A stretch of DNA of 64,000 nucleotides from Collybia mongolica. Lineage: Eukaryota > Basidiomycota > Agaricomycetes > Agaricales > Clitocybaceae. Location: assembly GCA_013420905.1 (NCBI GenBank), contig JAAXNY010000012.1, positions 372,001 to 436,000 on the forward strand, in the 5' to 3' direction. Below, one piece after another: positions 45,552 through 56,175 of the stretch. The translations under genes and the position numbers were made by a program. The stretch's first letter is position 1; every line of letters starts with the position of its first letter. The notes below the pieces were generated by a model. That model did no database searches and was not told where the DNA came from. It saw nothing but the letters and a program-made list of their open reading frames with translations.

Positions 45552-48500
45552 TTATAGCAGTGGATCTACATATCCAGTGAGCTCTGTATCATCTAACCCA
45601 GATTTTTCTACAACAAACCATAGGTTTTCTGGATCCCCGGGGCACCAGGGCAGCGGCTGCATGGAAACTACCGAAATAATTGAAGAAATTGGTATGACAC
45701 GAAAGCCATCTGATCCACGATGCGGACATGCCCAAAGGGTTCTGGATGACTGTTCCAGCATATCTGCATCTGGAGGACCGTAGATAGAAACCAGTGCGTA
45801 GGGAGTGAATTTATTGTTGTCTTCTGTATCCACAAGCTGAAAATAGAACTGAGCCTCGCCAAATTCAATTTTTCTGTCAAGAGAAAGCTGGAGGGCGTGG
45901 TTAATATCAGCCCAATAATTAAAACAAGGTAAACCACCTTGAGATTGCGTGTAACACGCGTATTTGGAGACATTCGCCTGCCTTCAGAGAATATACTCCT
46001 TGCAATTTGACCATTTGGCAGACGTAGTCGACCCCACTTTCTGAGAAGAGACCTCTGAAACTCTGCCTCGACTATCTGTCGCTCAGCACCTTGCAACACT
46101 GTTGGTCTTTTCTGTCTTGGAACAAGAAATATGTAGCCATTGCCATTGTCATGGGAGTACGCAGGCAATGAATTATTAGTGTCTTTGTCGAGCTCTGGAC
46201 ACATGGATTTCAGTGCATTGATTTGGGAACGTCGTAGCGCAATTTGGCAGAGATTTGCAAAAGGATTTGACGGCTGTCTGATCTGTTGTCCCAGATCTCC
46301 AATTGCTCATTCCATTGTATACTGGCTGATGTATGTTCCAGGCCCAATACGGCTAACTTCCGGACCGACGTGAATGAGTGTGTGTAGACATGGTCGGCAA
46401 AGGTGTATGCGATCCATACGACGTTGATAATAAAGGTTCTCATACTCTTGCACAAATTGAATGAGATAGGAATGTGCTTCACGTATCTGAGGCCCGGTAA
46501 TGCATCGCTGAGTCATTGTTCGAAAACCACGAACAAGTTTGCAAAAGTTTCTCCAATACTTTGCAGGAAGGACAGCGCGAAAGAATCCAGGTCCAAGTCC
46601 AAAGAGATAATGAAAGTATTCGGTCGCCTTGTATCCACTGGAGATTTTTTCGGCAGGATTTCTAGGAGGACGGTGAAAGGATGAAGGAAAGTAAAGAGTC
46701 GCTTCTGCGACAAGTTTCCCATGCACCTGCCAGACATCTCCAGTTAAGGTCGCCCAGTCCCAAGTTACCTTATTGTCAGTTGATTCGCACTTTAGCATAC
46801 CACGCCAAAGTGGAATTAGAAGCTCGCCGAGGTTTATAGAGAGATGCATGAGATCGAGGGAAAAGCACATTGGAGGTGGAATAGTGTAGAGTAGTCCACT
46901 AATTATGGATGGCTTTGACAGCCCTGTTAGCTTCCGGTTCCATTCGTAGTCGTTCTGATCCCGTGAATTCATAATTATTTTGACATTTTCTTGATAGACC
47001 TTGGCAGATTCGCGTTCAATTTCTCTGGCTTGTTGAAAGTCAAAGTCAGGGTGATTGCAGTCAGTGGAAATTTCCCCAAATGGTCGCAAATGAACTGCAT
47101 AATAGTGACCACTAGATGCCTTGTGTCGTCCTATCATAGGGCATCCGATACGGCACCCTTTAGTGCCATGGTGACCAACACGCCCATCCACCTCAACAAG
47201 TCCCACCGCATCTGCAGTGGTAAGAAGGTGAACTACACGCGACAAAATTAGCTTGTTTTGTGTGCTGTCCCATACATAGACCCCGGCGTTATTGTTCTTG
47301 CGCTGGATTGCAGACAAATGATGGAAAGATCGGAAGGTGAAGGAGTCAGAATTTTTAGGCTTGTTGGGCCCAGGAATTATACAAGCTGGGAGAACATGTC
47401 GCTTTTTATAACGAGTCTTCGGATTATACTCACAAATAATCCAAACAGCAATCCAGGTGTCAGATTTCTTGTTTTGATAGAGTCGGGCACCATCGAAAGA
47501 GAATATCACAGTTGTGTCATCGCCAGAGAGCTTCAACTCGTCGTCCAAGTCCAGAAAGTCGTTTCCGCAGAGGATATCATTGTAGACAAATTCAGCATCA
47601 TTACCTTCATTGATTGCCTTCTGAATTTTAAGGATTTCCTGTGTCTTTAGCTCTCTATATTTTGAAGATTCCGATCCATCGTCTGAGCGTCGAAGAGCCT
47701 GAACCTGCGGGCCAATTGGAATTGTACATGCTTCCTTTCGAGGGACTTGTTTTCCTGATTTCGCCAATTCAATAGGGTCGTATCGAGGCTCCGAGCAGTA
47801 GAAGCAGGTGTCACGGTCTGCAAATGGTCCAGTAAATGCATGGCAGGAATTGATACACATATCGTCAGGAATTGAAATGACACCAGTAATTTTTGCGACC
47901 AGCATTTTCACCCCGTTGTAAGTTAACACTGTATCCGCAAGTTCCGGGAACCGACGGAGGAACGAACTACGGAAATCAGTGTATGTTTGCTCTGATGTAT
48001 TGTTGCAGGCCATGAACATATCGAGGGCTAGCCAAGTATCCGGATCAGAAATATCCACAGGACCTTGGTCTGGAGTTCGAAGATGTTTGAGCGCTTCTTC
48101 ACCTAGTTTTCCATTGTCAAGGGTCGCTTCCTTTATTTCTTGGATAAATTGTTGGGCGATCCTGAGGTGCTCTATCCGTGAATGAATTGGAGGCAGATCT
48201 ATGGCTGGTTCTTGGGGTTGTTCGTCATCGGCTACAGGCACTGGATTCAGAAGAGCGTGGAGTTGGGCAGCCTGTTCCTGTTCAATATCATTCTGCAATT
48301 CTCGTAGCTCATCCACATCAATAATAGGACCCTCGGCAGCTAAATCATTGTTTTGTGCATCGAGTTCATCTTCCTGATTTGCGGGTTCAGGATTGTGCTG
48401 CAACGCCGCCTTGTAGTTGACTTGTGCAGGCTCAGGCTGTTTTTTTATTTAAATAAGAGTTGATACACCGACTTGAAAGAAGAAAAAAAAAAGTGGTCTT

Positions 48501-48963
48501 ACAATGTAAATATCATCAAATTCTACTTCGTGCTCAAAATCCTGTTCGGGTGGTAACTCAGGCTGATTGAGATTGTCCTGGAGTTATTTGTGGTAAATTT
48601 TAGTATGGGTACCAAAGAAATAATACATTCTATTAGGCTATAACGCACAGGAACTATGTTAGGTTCTTGATCTCGATTGCAAATTCGCTTGGAGGGTCTT
48701 GCATTCATTCCGGTATCCGTATCACCATCGCTGGCTTCTTCATCTTGTTCTTCATCCTCATTAGACATCTCAAAATCCCCTTGTCCACCTGCAGAACCTC
48801 CAGCCCCGGAGGTAGCCCATTCTCTGTAGCCCGTTATTCCTTCAGCGGCAGGCCGCTGTGTGTAGAGTTTTGCGTGGTTGAGAAATGTCCTTCTGTTAAC
48901 AACGGCACCTTGGCATTTGGGACAGTAACATGGTTGCTTTGGCTTGGGAGCTTTCTCACTCAT
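45552..48963 (-). pseudogene. Tnp2-family transposase, one internal TGA
   Basis: Minus-strand exons 48963-48649, 48577-48503, 48436-45938 and 45887-45552, about 1,074 residues. The N-terminus has a Cys/His finger-like start (CYCPKCQGAVVNRRTFLNHAK) and acidic linkers. The core fits Tnp2-like transposases: CINSCHAFTGPF..CFYCSEPRY, FSFDGARLYQNKKSDTWIAVW, HVLPACIIPGPNKPKNSDSF, TTADAVGLVEVDGRVGHHG, GCRIGCPMIGRHK, FSLDLMHLSINLGELLIPLW. One in-frame TGA at 46309-46307 follows ISQYTME; the downstream part (IGDLGQQIRQPSNPFANLCQ) is intact in the same frame, so the stop is a point change, compatible with CGA to TGA. The C-terminal exon codes FGEAQFYFQLVDTEDNNKF and ends VDPLL. Confidence 0.85.
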
Positions 48964-49133
48964 AGTTGAATCACGCAGGCTCGCGTTAGGTTTTAGATAA
49001 AAAGCAGTACAAAACTACAAGTGACTTGACATTGGTGGCGCGCGACGTGCGTCCACGCAGCTACTGAGCTTCGTTTCTGAGTGGAGCAATAAAAGCTCAG
49101 AAGTTCCCACACCATCCCAGATTCTATCTGGGC

Positions 49134-49177
49134 TGTGCAGATCAGCCCAGTCCAGCGCATGACTGACTTTCACTGGG
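49134..49177. repeat. Right TIR of the Tnp2-type element
   Basis: Inverted counterpart of 42542-42585; followed by GATGAGG (49178-49184). Confidence 0.8.
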
Positions 49178-49192
49178 GATGAGGCGTTATTA

Positions 49193-51177
49193 GGGTCGTA
49201 CAAAGTTGAACGCAGATTTGCAGACGCAGACGCTTTCCCGCATATGCACCGGATTATGTAAGGATTTTCCGAAGTCCGTTTTGTGACACAGTGTGACTAT
49301 TAGGATAGCGAGCTGCGAGCGCATCGAAAGTTTACCCACCGCTGTCGTGGTTATTCCACACGGTCCTTACGTATACATTTAACTCTTTATACATGAAAAA
49401 TGTCTTGTCAATTCCACCACATTTTCCTCCTAGAAAAATCTTGAATATTTCTCTTGAATAAATCTGAGATGAACTCATTATTCATTTGGTATGTTTGTCA
49501 AAAGATTATTTCAAGATTATTTGTAGATTTTTCCTTAAAATGTAGAGCAGAGCAATGCAGGGTCTTTCCTTTTGTGTTTCTGATGAAAATGCTTCCCATC
49601 CTTGTTTGTGATAAAGGTGAAGTATTTTCCAAGCTATATTTCTCCCAGAAGAATTTCCCAATTATCTTGGGGATACATTCAAACACTGACGCTTCTTGAT
49701 CTTTTACCACCACCATCCGACTGTGGTAATTCGTCCCTCCTGCACTAGGTTGTCCCTAAACTACCTAACACCTCATCCCTAATCGAGATCGCCTTTCATC
49801 AGACCACTCTTTCGGCCTGGGCCACTATCCTTTTACACCATATCCAAATTTTTGACTTATCAGAGCTGATCCTGACTATCTGCAGGGTCATCTCATCTTG
49901 CCTGTACTGGGGGCTTCACTAATCCGTTCACATCCACCTTATCAACTACCAGGCCACACAAGGACACCACAACTCTTGTACTCTGCTTCACACAGATCCT
50001 TAGGGAGTGTCACTGCCAACATTTTCGATGATTTTTTCATACTTGCTTAACCACTACACCCAAATACAAAAGGAGGAAGGGGTCTGGCCCCTGATCAGCT
50101 ACTGTCCCTGCACAGAGCACACCTCTTGGGGAGAATGCCAGGTTATCATCCAATGGTGGGATTTGGCAGCCTCATTTTTGAGGGGAGTCATTGCTTTGGG
50201 AGAGTGGTGTGGAACAGGGGGGCAAGTAATAGGGGGACTCAGGAGAGGGGGAGCAGGTTTGAGGTATGGGTCATTCATTTAGATTGGACATTTATCTTCG
50301 ACACTGGGGGGGAGTAATGGGTTTCCAGGGCAACCTGAAAATACCAGGGGGGGAGTGGAACGGGGTACCAACGTGAAGGGAGGGGACCATACCCCGACAA
50401 GCGAAGGCAAACCTTTAAGGCATTGGGAGGTTCAGACATGGTACAGTACAATACTGTTGGACTGCAGGTATCCTCAGTCTAGACCCATAATATGACCTGG
50501 AGAGCAACTTAGTGTACAGCTCCACCCTGATGGCCCATTACAGATTACTTAGTGGTAATAGGTGTTTATGCCTGCATGTAGCTAGGTCAAACCCACATGC
50601 ACTTAATATACAAAAAAAAAAAAAGATACATTCAAACACCCATGTTTCTGAAGGAAATATTTGACATTTTTCCATTTCTGGTAGTTTTACTTTGAGAAAC
50701 ATTGGAGTTTGTGTATATCTCCGAGATAAAGAGAAGATTTTCCACTGAGAAACACCTTTGGGAAATATTTTCTCTTTATCCTGCTGAAATAGTCAAAGAA
50801 GAACAAAAAGTGTTTCGGAAAAAAACACAAAGGAAATACATCACATTTTCCTGATCTGCTTCTCAAAGAAAAATTTGTCAACCGATGGCAAACATTTTCA
50901 AAGGAAACATTTTTTATAGATGTCAAGTTTATTTCAAGTAGGTTGGACAAAAATGTTCATGATTTTTTACTTAAATATATGTGCTGGAAATGATAAGGCA
51001 TTTATTTGAACCTCATATTTCCTCCGGAAAAATGGCTTAGTGCCAGCAGTGTGACTTGAATCCTGATTCCTGACTCTACAGCGTGACAGAGCGGAGTATA
51101 GACTTTCACCTAATATAACGGTGCATATGCGGGAAAGCGTCTGCGTCTGCGAATCTGCGTTCAACTTTGTACGTCCC
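49193..51177. mobile_element. Non-autonomous inverted-repeat element with TA duplication
   Basis: 59-bp TIRs (49193-49251 and 51119-51177) match with two mismatches: GGG(T/A)CGTACAAAGTTGAACG at the end and TTTCCCGCATATGCACCG inside. TA flanks both sides (49191-49192, 51178-51179), which fits a mariner-type target. The interior is AT-rich and has no transposase. It is 1,985 bp now; removing the retroposon at 49687-50624 and one 15-bp duplication leaves about 1.03 kb. Confidence 0.8.
49687..50624 (+). mobile_element. Poly(A)-tailed retroposon (LINE fragment or SINE) with 15-bp TSD
   Basis: GATACATTCAAACAC occurs at 49672-49686 and again at 50625-50639. The 938 bp between them end in 13 A residues (50612-50624). 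This is the signature of target-primed insertion. I see no Pol III A/B boxes and no reverse transcriptase, so a 5'-truncated non-LTR element with mostly 3' sequence is the best guess. Confidence 0.75.
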
Positions 51178-51436
51178 TATTGATGGTTGATGTCGGGTGC
51201 AAAAGGAAAGATTGATTACATAAGGCCGCCCAACGCCAAATACCTAAGTCACGCCTTTTGTCCGTGACCGCGTGATGTGACAGGCGTGTACCAAAGTGAG
51301 GACACCTTGAATTCTGTTTATTTCTGAACATTACAACGTACGAGGCCGACCAGCTGTGAATTCGAAGCTTTCCTAATTACTCTGGAAGAGGTTCGTATTC
51401 TAGGCTTCCTTGAACTCATCATTCTAGGCAGCAACC

Positions 51437-54400
51437 ATGTCTGGGCAAGCCTTTTTTTTCTATTCGTTAAAAAAATCAACACTGAAGGTTACTCTTTGCA
51501 GAGGTCGCAAGGCGTTCACTCCAGAAGAGGACGGATATCTTGTAAAATACATTGCAACGTACAACCCGACGGTGTCGGGTCGCAGTGGCAATGCGCTTTA
51601 CCAGCGGCTATGCGAGAATGTACAGTGTCTCGAGCGATCTTGGACTATTTGCGAAACGTTGACGTATGGGACAGGCCGACCGAAAATGGCCATGGAGCAC
51701 TCGTCACCCGTGGCAATCGTGGCGCGACAGATACTACAAGAATTCTGATATGTTTGATAGGAGGATTAAAAAGTATATTAAGAAATATAACTTGCCGGAG
51801 GAGAAGAAGAAGTATGACGTCGCCGCGTTTTTACGCAAGAGGGCGAGGGAGATTGAAGGAGCTGCTCATGGTAAGAACGAGGACGGCGATGACAGTGACT
51901 CCAGGGCACGCAAACGCAAGCGGGTGCCAAACGATGATGACGGTGGGCGCGTCAAAGTTAAGGAAGAGCCTATGAACGGTACGGAAGTTGCACTACAAGG
52001 ACGATCAAGCGAACAACGCCAAGGCCACCCGCCCAAACCTTCGACGGCGCATATGGAACAGGAACATAAGACGGTGGTGAAGGAGGAACCAGAGCTCGTG
52101 AAACCTGAGGTGGAAGCAGAAGGGAAGGAAAGTGACACGAGTGATGAAAGCGAAGGAGAAGAGAAAGATGAAAATGATGAGGCAGAGAATGAGGATGAAG
52201 CGGGTCAGAAGTCTGAACCAGTCGGCTCGGATGACTACGCGCAGGACATATTCCAAAGCGTTCCTCCCATCGTAACTGAGGATGTCTCCGATACTGAAAC
52301 AGATTCAGACGAGGAGGACTCAGAGCCTCAAGAGGATGAACTTGACCCGACTCAGCCCACACTTGTCATGAAAACCTCGTAAGTACCAGCACTTTCTCCA
52401 TGGACGCGCCGTCTCATACAGGGCGATAGACAGCAGAACGATGGTCCATCGCTATATCCTGATATTAGTACCCTCCCGTCTCCGCACCTTCGAGAACAGG
52501 AGAAAACGCAACTTGATTCCAACCGTCACTCCTCGGCGAAAGCCTCATCCCCACCTATACCGCGTCCGCGTCCTCGATCTTCACCACAACCCGTAGCATC
52601 CACGTCCAAAGTTCAACTTTCACCATCGCACCGGCTCCCCCGCAGCTCATCCCTGCTCCGGGACACACCACCAAAGCGCAAAGTCCCAAAGGATGACGAT
52701 TTCTTTGAGTCCGTGCCTCCTACGCCGACACCTTCGTCGCTCTCTCCACCCCCGATTATCAAACGCAAACCCCCCCGATTGATTGAGGGTGCTTTTCGTA
52801 ACGCGTTCGCAAATACACCGCAGGCGTGTCGTGAGAGTGACGATTCGTCAGACGATAAAGAGCAGCCGACGGCCTGGCCACCTGTGAGGAGGAAGAAAGT
52901 GACACCAAGCTCGCAGGTCCTTAACAAGAAATACTCACAATCCGAAGTACGTGACAGCTCGGGAACAGGCTCGCAAATAACATCCAACGGAAGTCACAAG
53001 GCCAAGTCTAGAGAGTTCGCAGGACAAATAGCACCAGGAGATACCCAAGCATCTTTGTCGCGTCGTGTATCACTCCCGTTGGGACCATCGAAGGCTGAAC
53101 CTCATCCGTTTGCTCAACCTCAGAGAAACGGAACTCTTGCGGACCAAGAGCTGTCCAAAGCTGCCGTTGCACAGCGCTCAGCGTCGAAAGAACATACCCC
53201 AACAGATCGGGCCTGGAGAACACGTGGCGAGTCGCCCGCGACCACGCCAGGACACCAGGCGGCGAATCGGAAACCTCAGCGAGCAAGTTCATCCAGCACT
53301 GTCCTGACTCGAAAGAGTGAGGTCCTGCGACATCAGATGGCCGATACCCGTATCCCCGCCCTCCAAACGTCCTCTCGGGTTTACACGTTAGCTGGTCCTT
53401 CTCAGAAGAGAAGTTCGAGCCTCCGACACGAGGCAAAACTCGTGGATTATGCCCTGCCCACTGATTCTAATACACCTGGGAATCCCTTCAAGGCTAACCC
53501 AGCAACTGCGGGGGAGAGTAAAGAAAAGGGCAAGGCGAGGGCTCCAAGTTTATTTGATAGACGAAATACTATCGATTTTACCTCGGAAAGAACGACTTCT
53601 ACCGTACACCTCGATCTGCGTTCAGGGTCTTTCCACCAACCCCGTCAATCCCTGCCTCCGCAAACACACATACCGACGGCCACTTCGACGCCTGATTCCT
53701 CGCAACCTACGCTGCTACCTATACCAATAGCCGCCGAAGACCGATTCAAGGTCGAATACCTCGGGATGTCGGCCGCCGTGAGTATGATTTCAAAGAGGTT
53801 CTCCGTTGCGGAGGAGGTGGTTTGGCGTGGATGGGAAAAGACTAAAAGTATATCGAAAACAGAGGAGTACTGCAGACGCCTCGCCGAGCTGAACGCGAAA
53901 TCAGAAGCGATGGTATTGAAGGAAATGAGGAAGTCGGGCATCATCAGCGAGGAGACTCCAGCTCGCGCCTCCCGCTCGACGGCTGGCTCTCCGCGTTCGC
54001 GCAGGTCTTCGGGGCAGCGGAGGCTCAAAATCAAACCGCTTGTGGATGACGACGACGTGATGTCGGAATATACGCCGCCGTTCTCTACGCGGGCGGCGCA
54101 GTACGCGAGGCTCGCGAAGCAGGGCCGGAAAGACGAGGCGTTGACGCGGGAGTGGCGGCGAGCAAGTTTTGGGGGCGGCTCTTTTCCGTATCGGCAATGT
54201 GACCCTGAGCTTTCTTCGCCCCCTCGGAAACCGGACGTGGGGCCAGCTGAAGACGTACCCGGTCCAGCCGAGACGCCTCCACCCGGTACCCCATTGTTAA
54301 CTACGCCTGGTGAAAACGCGGAGGATGCTCGCCGTGATGAGCTGGAGGGGCTAGACGAGGAGGCGTTTTTGACTGCGACTGCACAGAATGCGGAGGCACT

Positions 54401-54512
54401 GCGGGAGATAGAACGGAGGGTGGATCCGGATCTGATGCTCCAGTGGGCAGCTGGCCTCCTTGCTCAGCTGAGGGACCGTGCAACTCAGCTGCCCCAAAAC
54501 AGTGCTGGCTGA
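51437..54512 (+). CDS. RAP1-like telomere protein with Rap1-type Myb domain
   Basis: Exons 51437-51619, 51675-52378 and 52430-54512 give 989 residues. The N-terminus holds a Rap1-type Myb domain: GRKAFTPEEDGYLVKYIATY, GRSGNALYQRLCEN, then across the first intron WPWSTRHPWQSWRDRYYKN and FDRRIKKYIKKY. Rap1 proteins act in the telomeric shelterin complex. A basic stretch (RARKRKRVP), a long acidic stretch (about 52130-52350) and a Ser/Pro/basic disordered part follow. The C-terminal 250 residues contain a helical segment (VSMISKRFSVAEEVVWRGWE). The third-exon acceptor (GGCGATAG|A) is chosen because it is the only nearby site that keeps frame. The gene ends in a helical segment (LMLQWAAGLLAQLRD). 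I infer Rap1 orthology from the Myb domain alone. Confidence 0.72.
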
Positions 54513-55197
54513 GGGCCGGATCTTAGCGTCGTGGTGCGGAGGCACTGTTAATGGCGTTCCGTACGCGTAGGTGTGCGTGCGCAGTATTTATAACTAATGC
54601 ATCTTTTTTTCTGCAACGTGGTTGGGTTCGTTGTATATACTAGCTCGTATTTGCGTTGGAAGTTGTGTTCGTTTGTTCATACTGAAATTCGGACACTGAC
54701 TTTGTTGTTAGAGACTGTCGCCGTCCTCATAGGCATGGCGGGTCGCTCAACGACGACGGACTTGGTGATGCGACCCTGCAACGTTAATGAGGTCGTAAGC
54801 GCTAATTTACAAACTATAAATCATTCTCGAAAATTAGCCGATGCAGGGTAATAGCGCAAATTCTCTATTTGACAATTAGTTGGGGAACAGAAAATGTCTC
54901 GAGATGTCGAACGACTCTAGAACGACGCGTTTTCTCTGTGTTTATTGAAGCTCACGTTGACTTTTACAAGGTTGCTAAGCCAATACAACGCTATGGACGG
55001 CCCTAGAAATGGTAGCGGACCGTCTCCGGAAGTATAATGGAGAATTTGTTGTTGTTGTTATAAACCCTCACGCGGTCACCGGCGCGGTCACATGGCTGAT
55101 ATGTTACCCCTGAACGGTTGTAACCTATAAAGGCCAGCACGTTGCAAACATTGAATCGACCTTTGACTCATCCTCCCCCCTCTGCTCTGTTGCTGCC
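54513..55197. other. Intergenic with promoter of the 55198 gene
   Basis: No convincing exon. TATAAA at 55126-55131 is 67 nt before ATG 55198. Confidence 0.5.
55126..55131 (+). promoter_or_regulatory. TATA box upstream of the unknown gene at 55198
   Basis: TATAAA within CCTATAAAGG, 67 nt upstream of the start codon. Confidence 0.5.
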
Positions 55198-56175
55198 ATG
55201 TCGCTTTCTCGAGTTTGTTTCGTCGATTCTACCAACATTCCCCGAGCACGCAAGGGCTCGCGGCCACTATCGAGTCGTCTATCCCCGAAGCTCAACTCGA
55301 GAAAGTCCCCACCGACATGCACCATCTCGCTCGCAAGCGCCTGCGCCACCGACTTGTGCATGAGCACCTCGTCGGCATCGTATTCCCTGCCTGCGACGCC
55401 GGTTACGAGTATAATCCCCTTCCCCTCCGCATCCACCGATTTCCCGATCAGCAAGCCTGAAGCGACGTGTCTGGGTCTTCTACGTCCGTCACCCGGTTCC
55501 CCTTCCCAGCCCCGAGCACGCGCATCGCCGGTCCAAACGTCGCAGGAAAGACGGAAACGCTCCACCGCTCGTCTGTCGGACCCTGCGGAGTTGCTGAAGG
55601 GAAGCGATGGCGGTCAGTTGTGTCAAAACTCCACCCAGCCCCCTCGAAAACGCCCCCGGCTCAACAAAGGCTCGAAGTCCAGCAGCCGCGTGTGTTGGAA
55701 TGTGCCGGAGCTGCGATTCGTGGCGCTGGTACAGAGGAGCGTGGCGTGTGGAGTCAACACCCCTCACGTAGCATGTCAATCACGATCAGAACAGCTGATA
55801 TCTTTCGAGGCGCAGGACCGGCTCCTGGCGAGCCGTCTCAGAAGTCGCCTTCTAAAGCAAGGGGTCAGGAAGGATGATGTGGCGGATCTTAATGACCTCA
55901 CCGATTTGGAGGTGATGGATGTTGATGATGATGCGAAGCACCCGCCTCTGAGCTCCGTCGATATGGATATCGACGTAGAGCCTCCTGCGAAATTTACTCC
56001 GTCCTCGCCCCCACGTCCAAAGTCGCCAGTGTCTATTCGAACCGCAAGTCCCGCAGTATTGGTAGCTGCGCATATCATGCGGCGGGGCTCTGCGTCAGCT
56101 CGCGGCTTTCCAAGTCAATGGAAGCGGAAGCCTTCACCGCTGGCAACTTGCAAACCTTTCTCGAGCACCGATTAG
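55198..56175 (+). CDS. Hypothetical protein, Ser/Pro/Arg-rich
   Basis: A single open frame of 325 residues. It is rich in Ser, Pro and Arg, with basic clusters (ERRKRSTARL, PPRKRPRLNKGSK) that could be nuclear localisation signals, a segment RLLASRLRSRLLKQGVRKDD likely to be helical, and an acidic patch (LEVMDVDDDAKH, VDMDIDVE). No domain recognised. Composition is like that of a fungal nuclear regulator, but that is only an impression. A TATA box sits 67 nt upstream. An intron may be hidden, because another frame is also open at 55215-55460. Confidence 0.5.
   Translation: MSLSRVCFVDSTNIPRARKGSRPLSSRLSPKLNSRKSPPTCTISLASACATDLCMSTSSASYSLPATPVTSIIPFPSASTDFPISKPEATCLGLLRPSPGSPSQPRARASPVQTSQERRKRSTARLSDPAELLKGSDGGQLCQNSTQPPRKRPRLNKGSKSSSRVCWNVPELRFVALVQRSVACGVNTPHVACQSRSEQLISFEAQDRLLASRLRSRLLKQGVRKDDVADLNDLTDLEVMDVDDDAKHPPLSSVDMDIDVEPPAKFTPSSPPRPKSPVSIRTASPAVLVAAHIMRRGSASARGFPSQWKRKPSPLATCKPFSSTD

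Larger units (their letters stand above)
42542..49177 (-). mobile_element. Tnp2/CACTA-like transposon with two genes and 7-bp TSD
   Basis: The ends are imperfect inverted repeats: left CCCAGTGAAAGTCGGTCATG, and the reverse complement of the right end CCCAGTGAAAGTCAGTCATG, continuing with GCTGG. Both ends abut GATGAGG (42535-42541 and 49178-49184), a 7-bp duplication. Inside, both genes are on the minus strand: a Tnp2-family transposase and a second protein of unknown role. The transposase has one internal TGA, so this copy is probably inactive. Typical CACTA elements duplicate 2-3 bp, so the 7-bp duplication is notable. Confidence 0.82.

Noticed and set aside
53008..53436. Minus-strand frames within the RAP1-like gene
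   Set aside because: Shadows of the long plus-strand exon.
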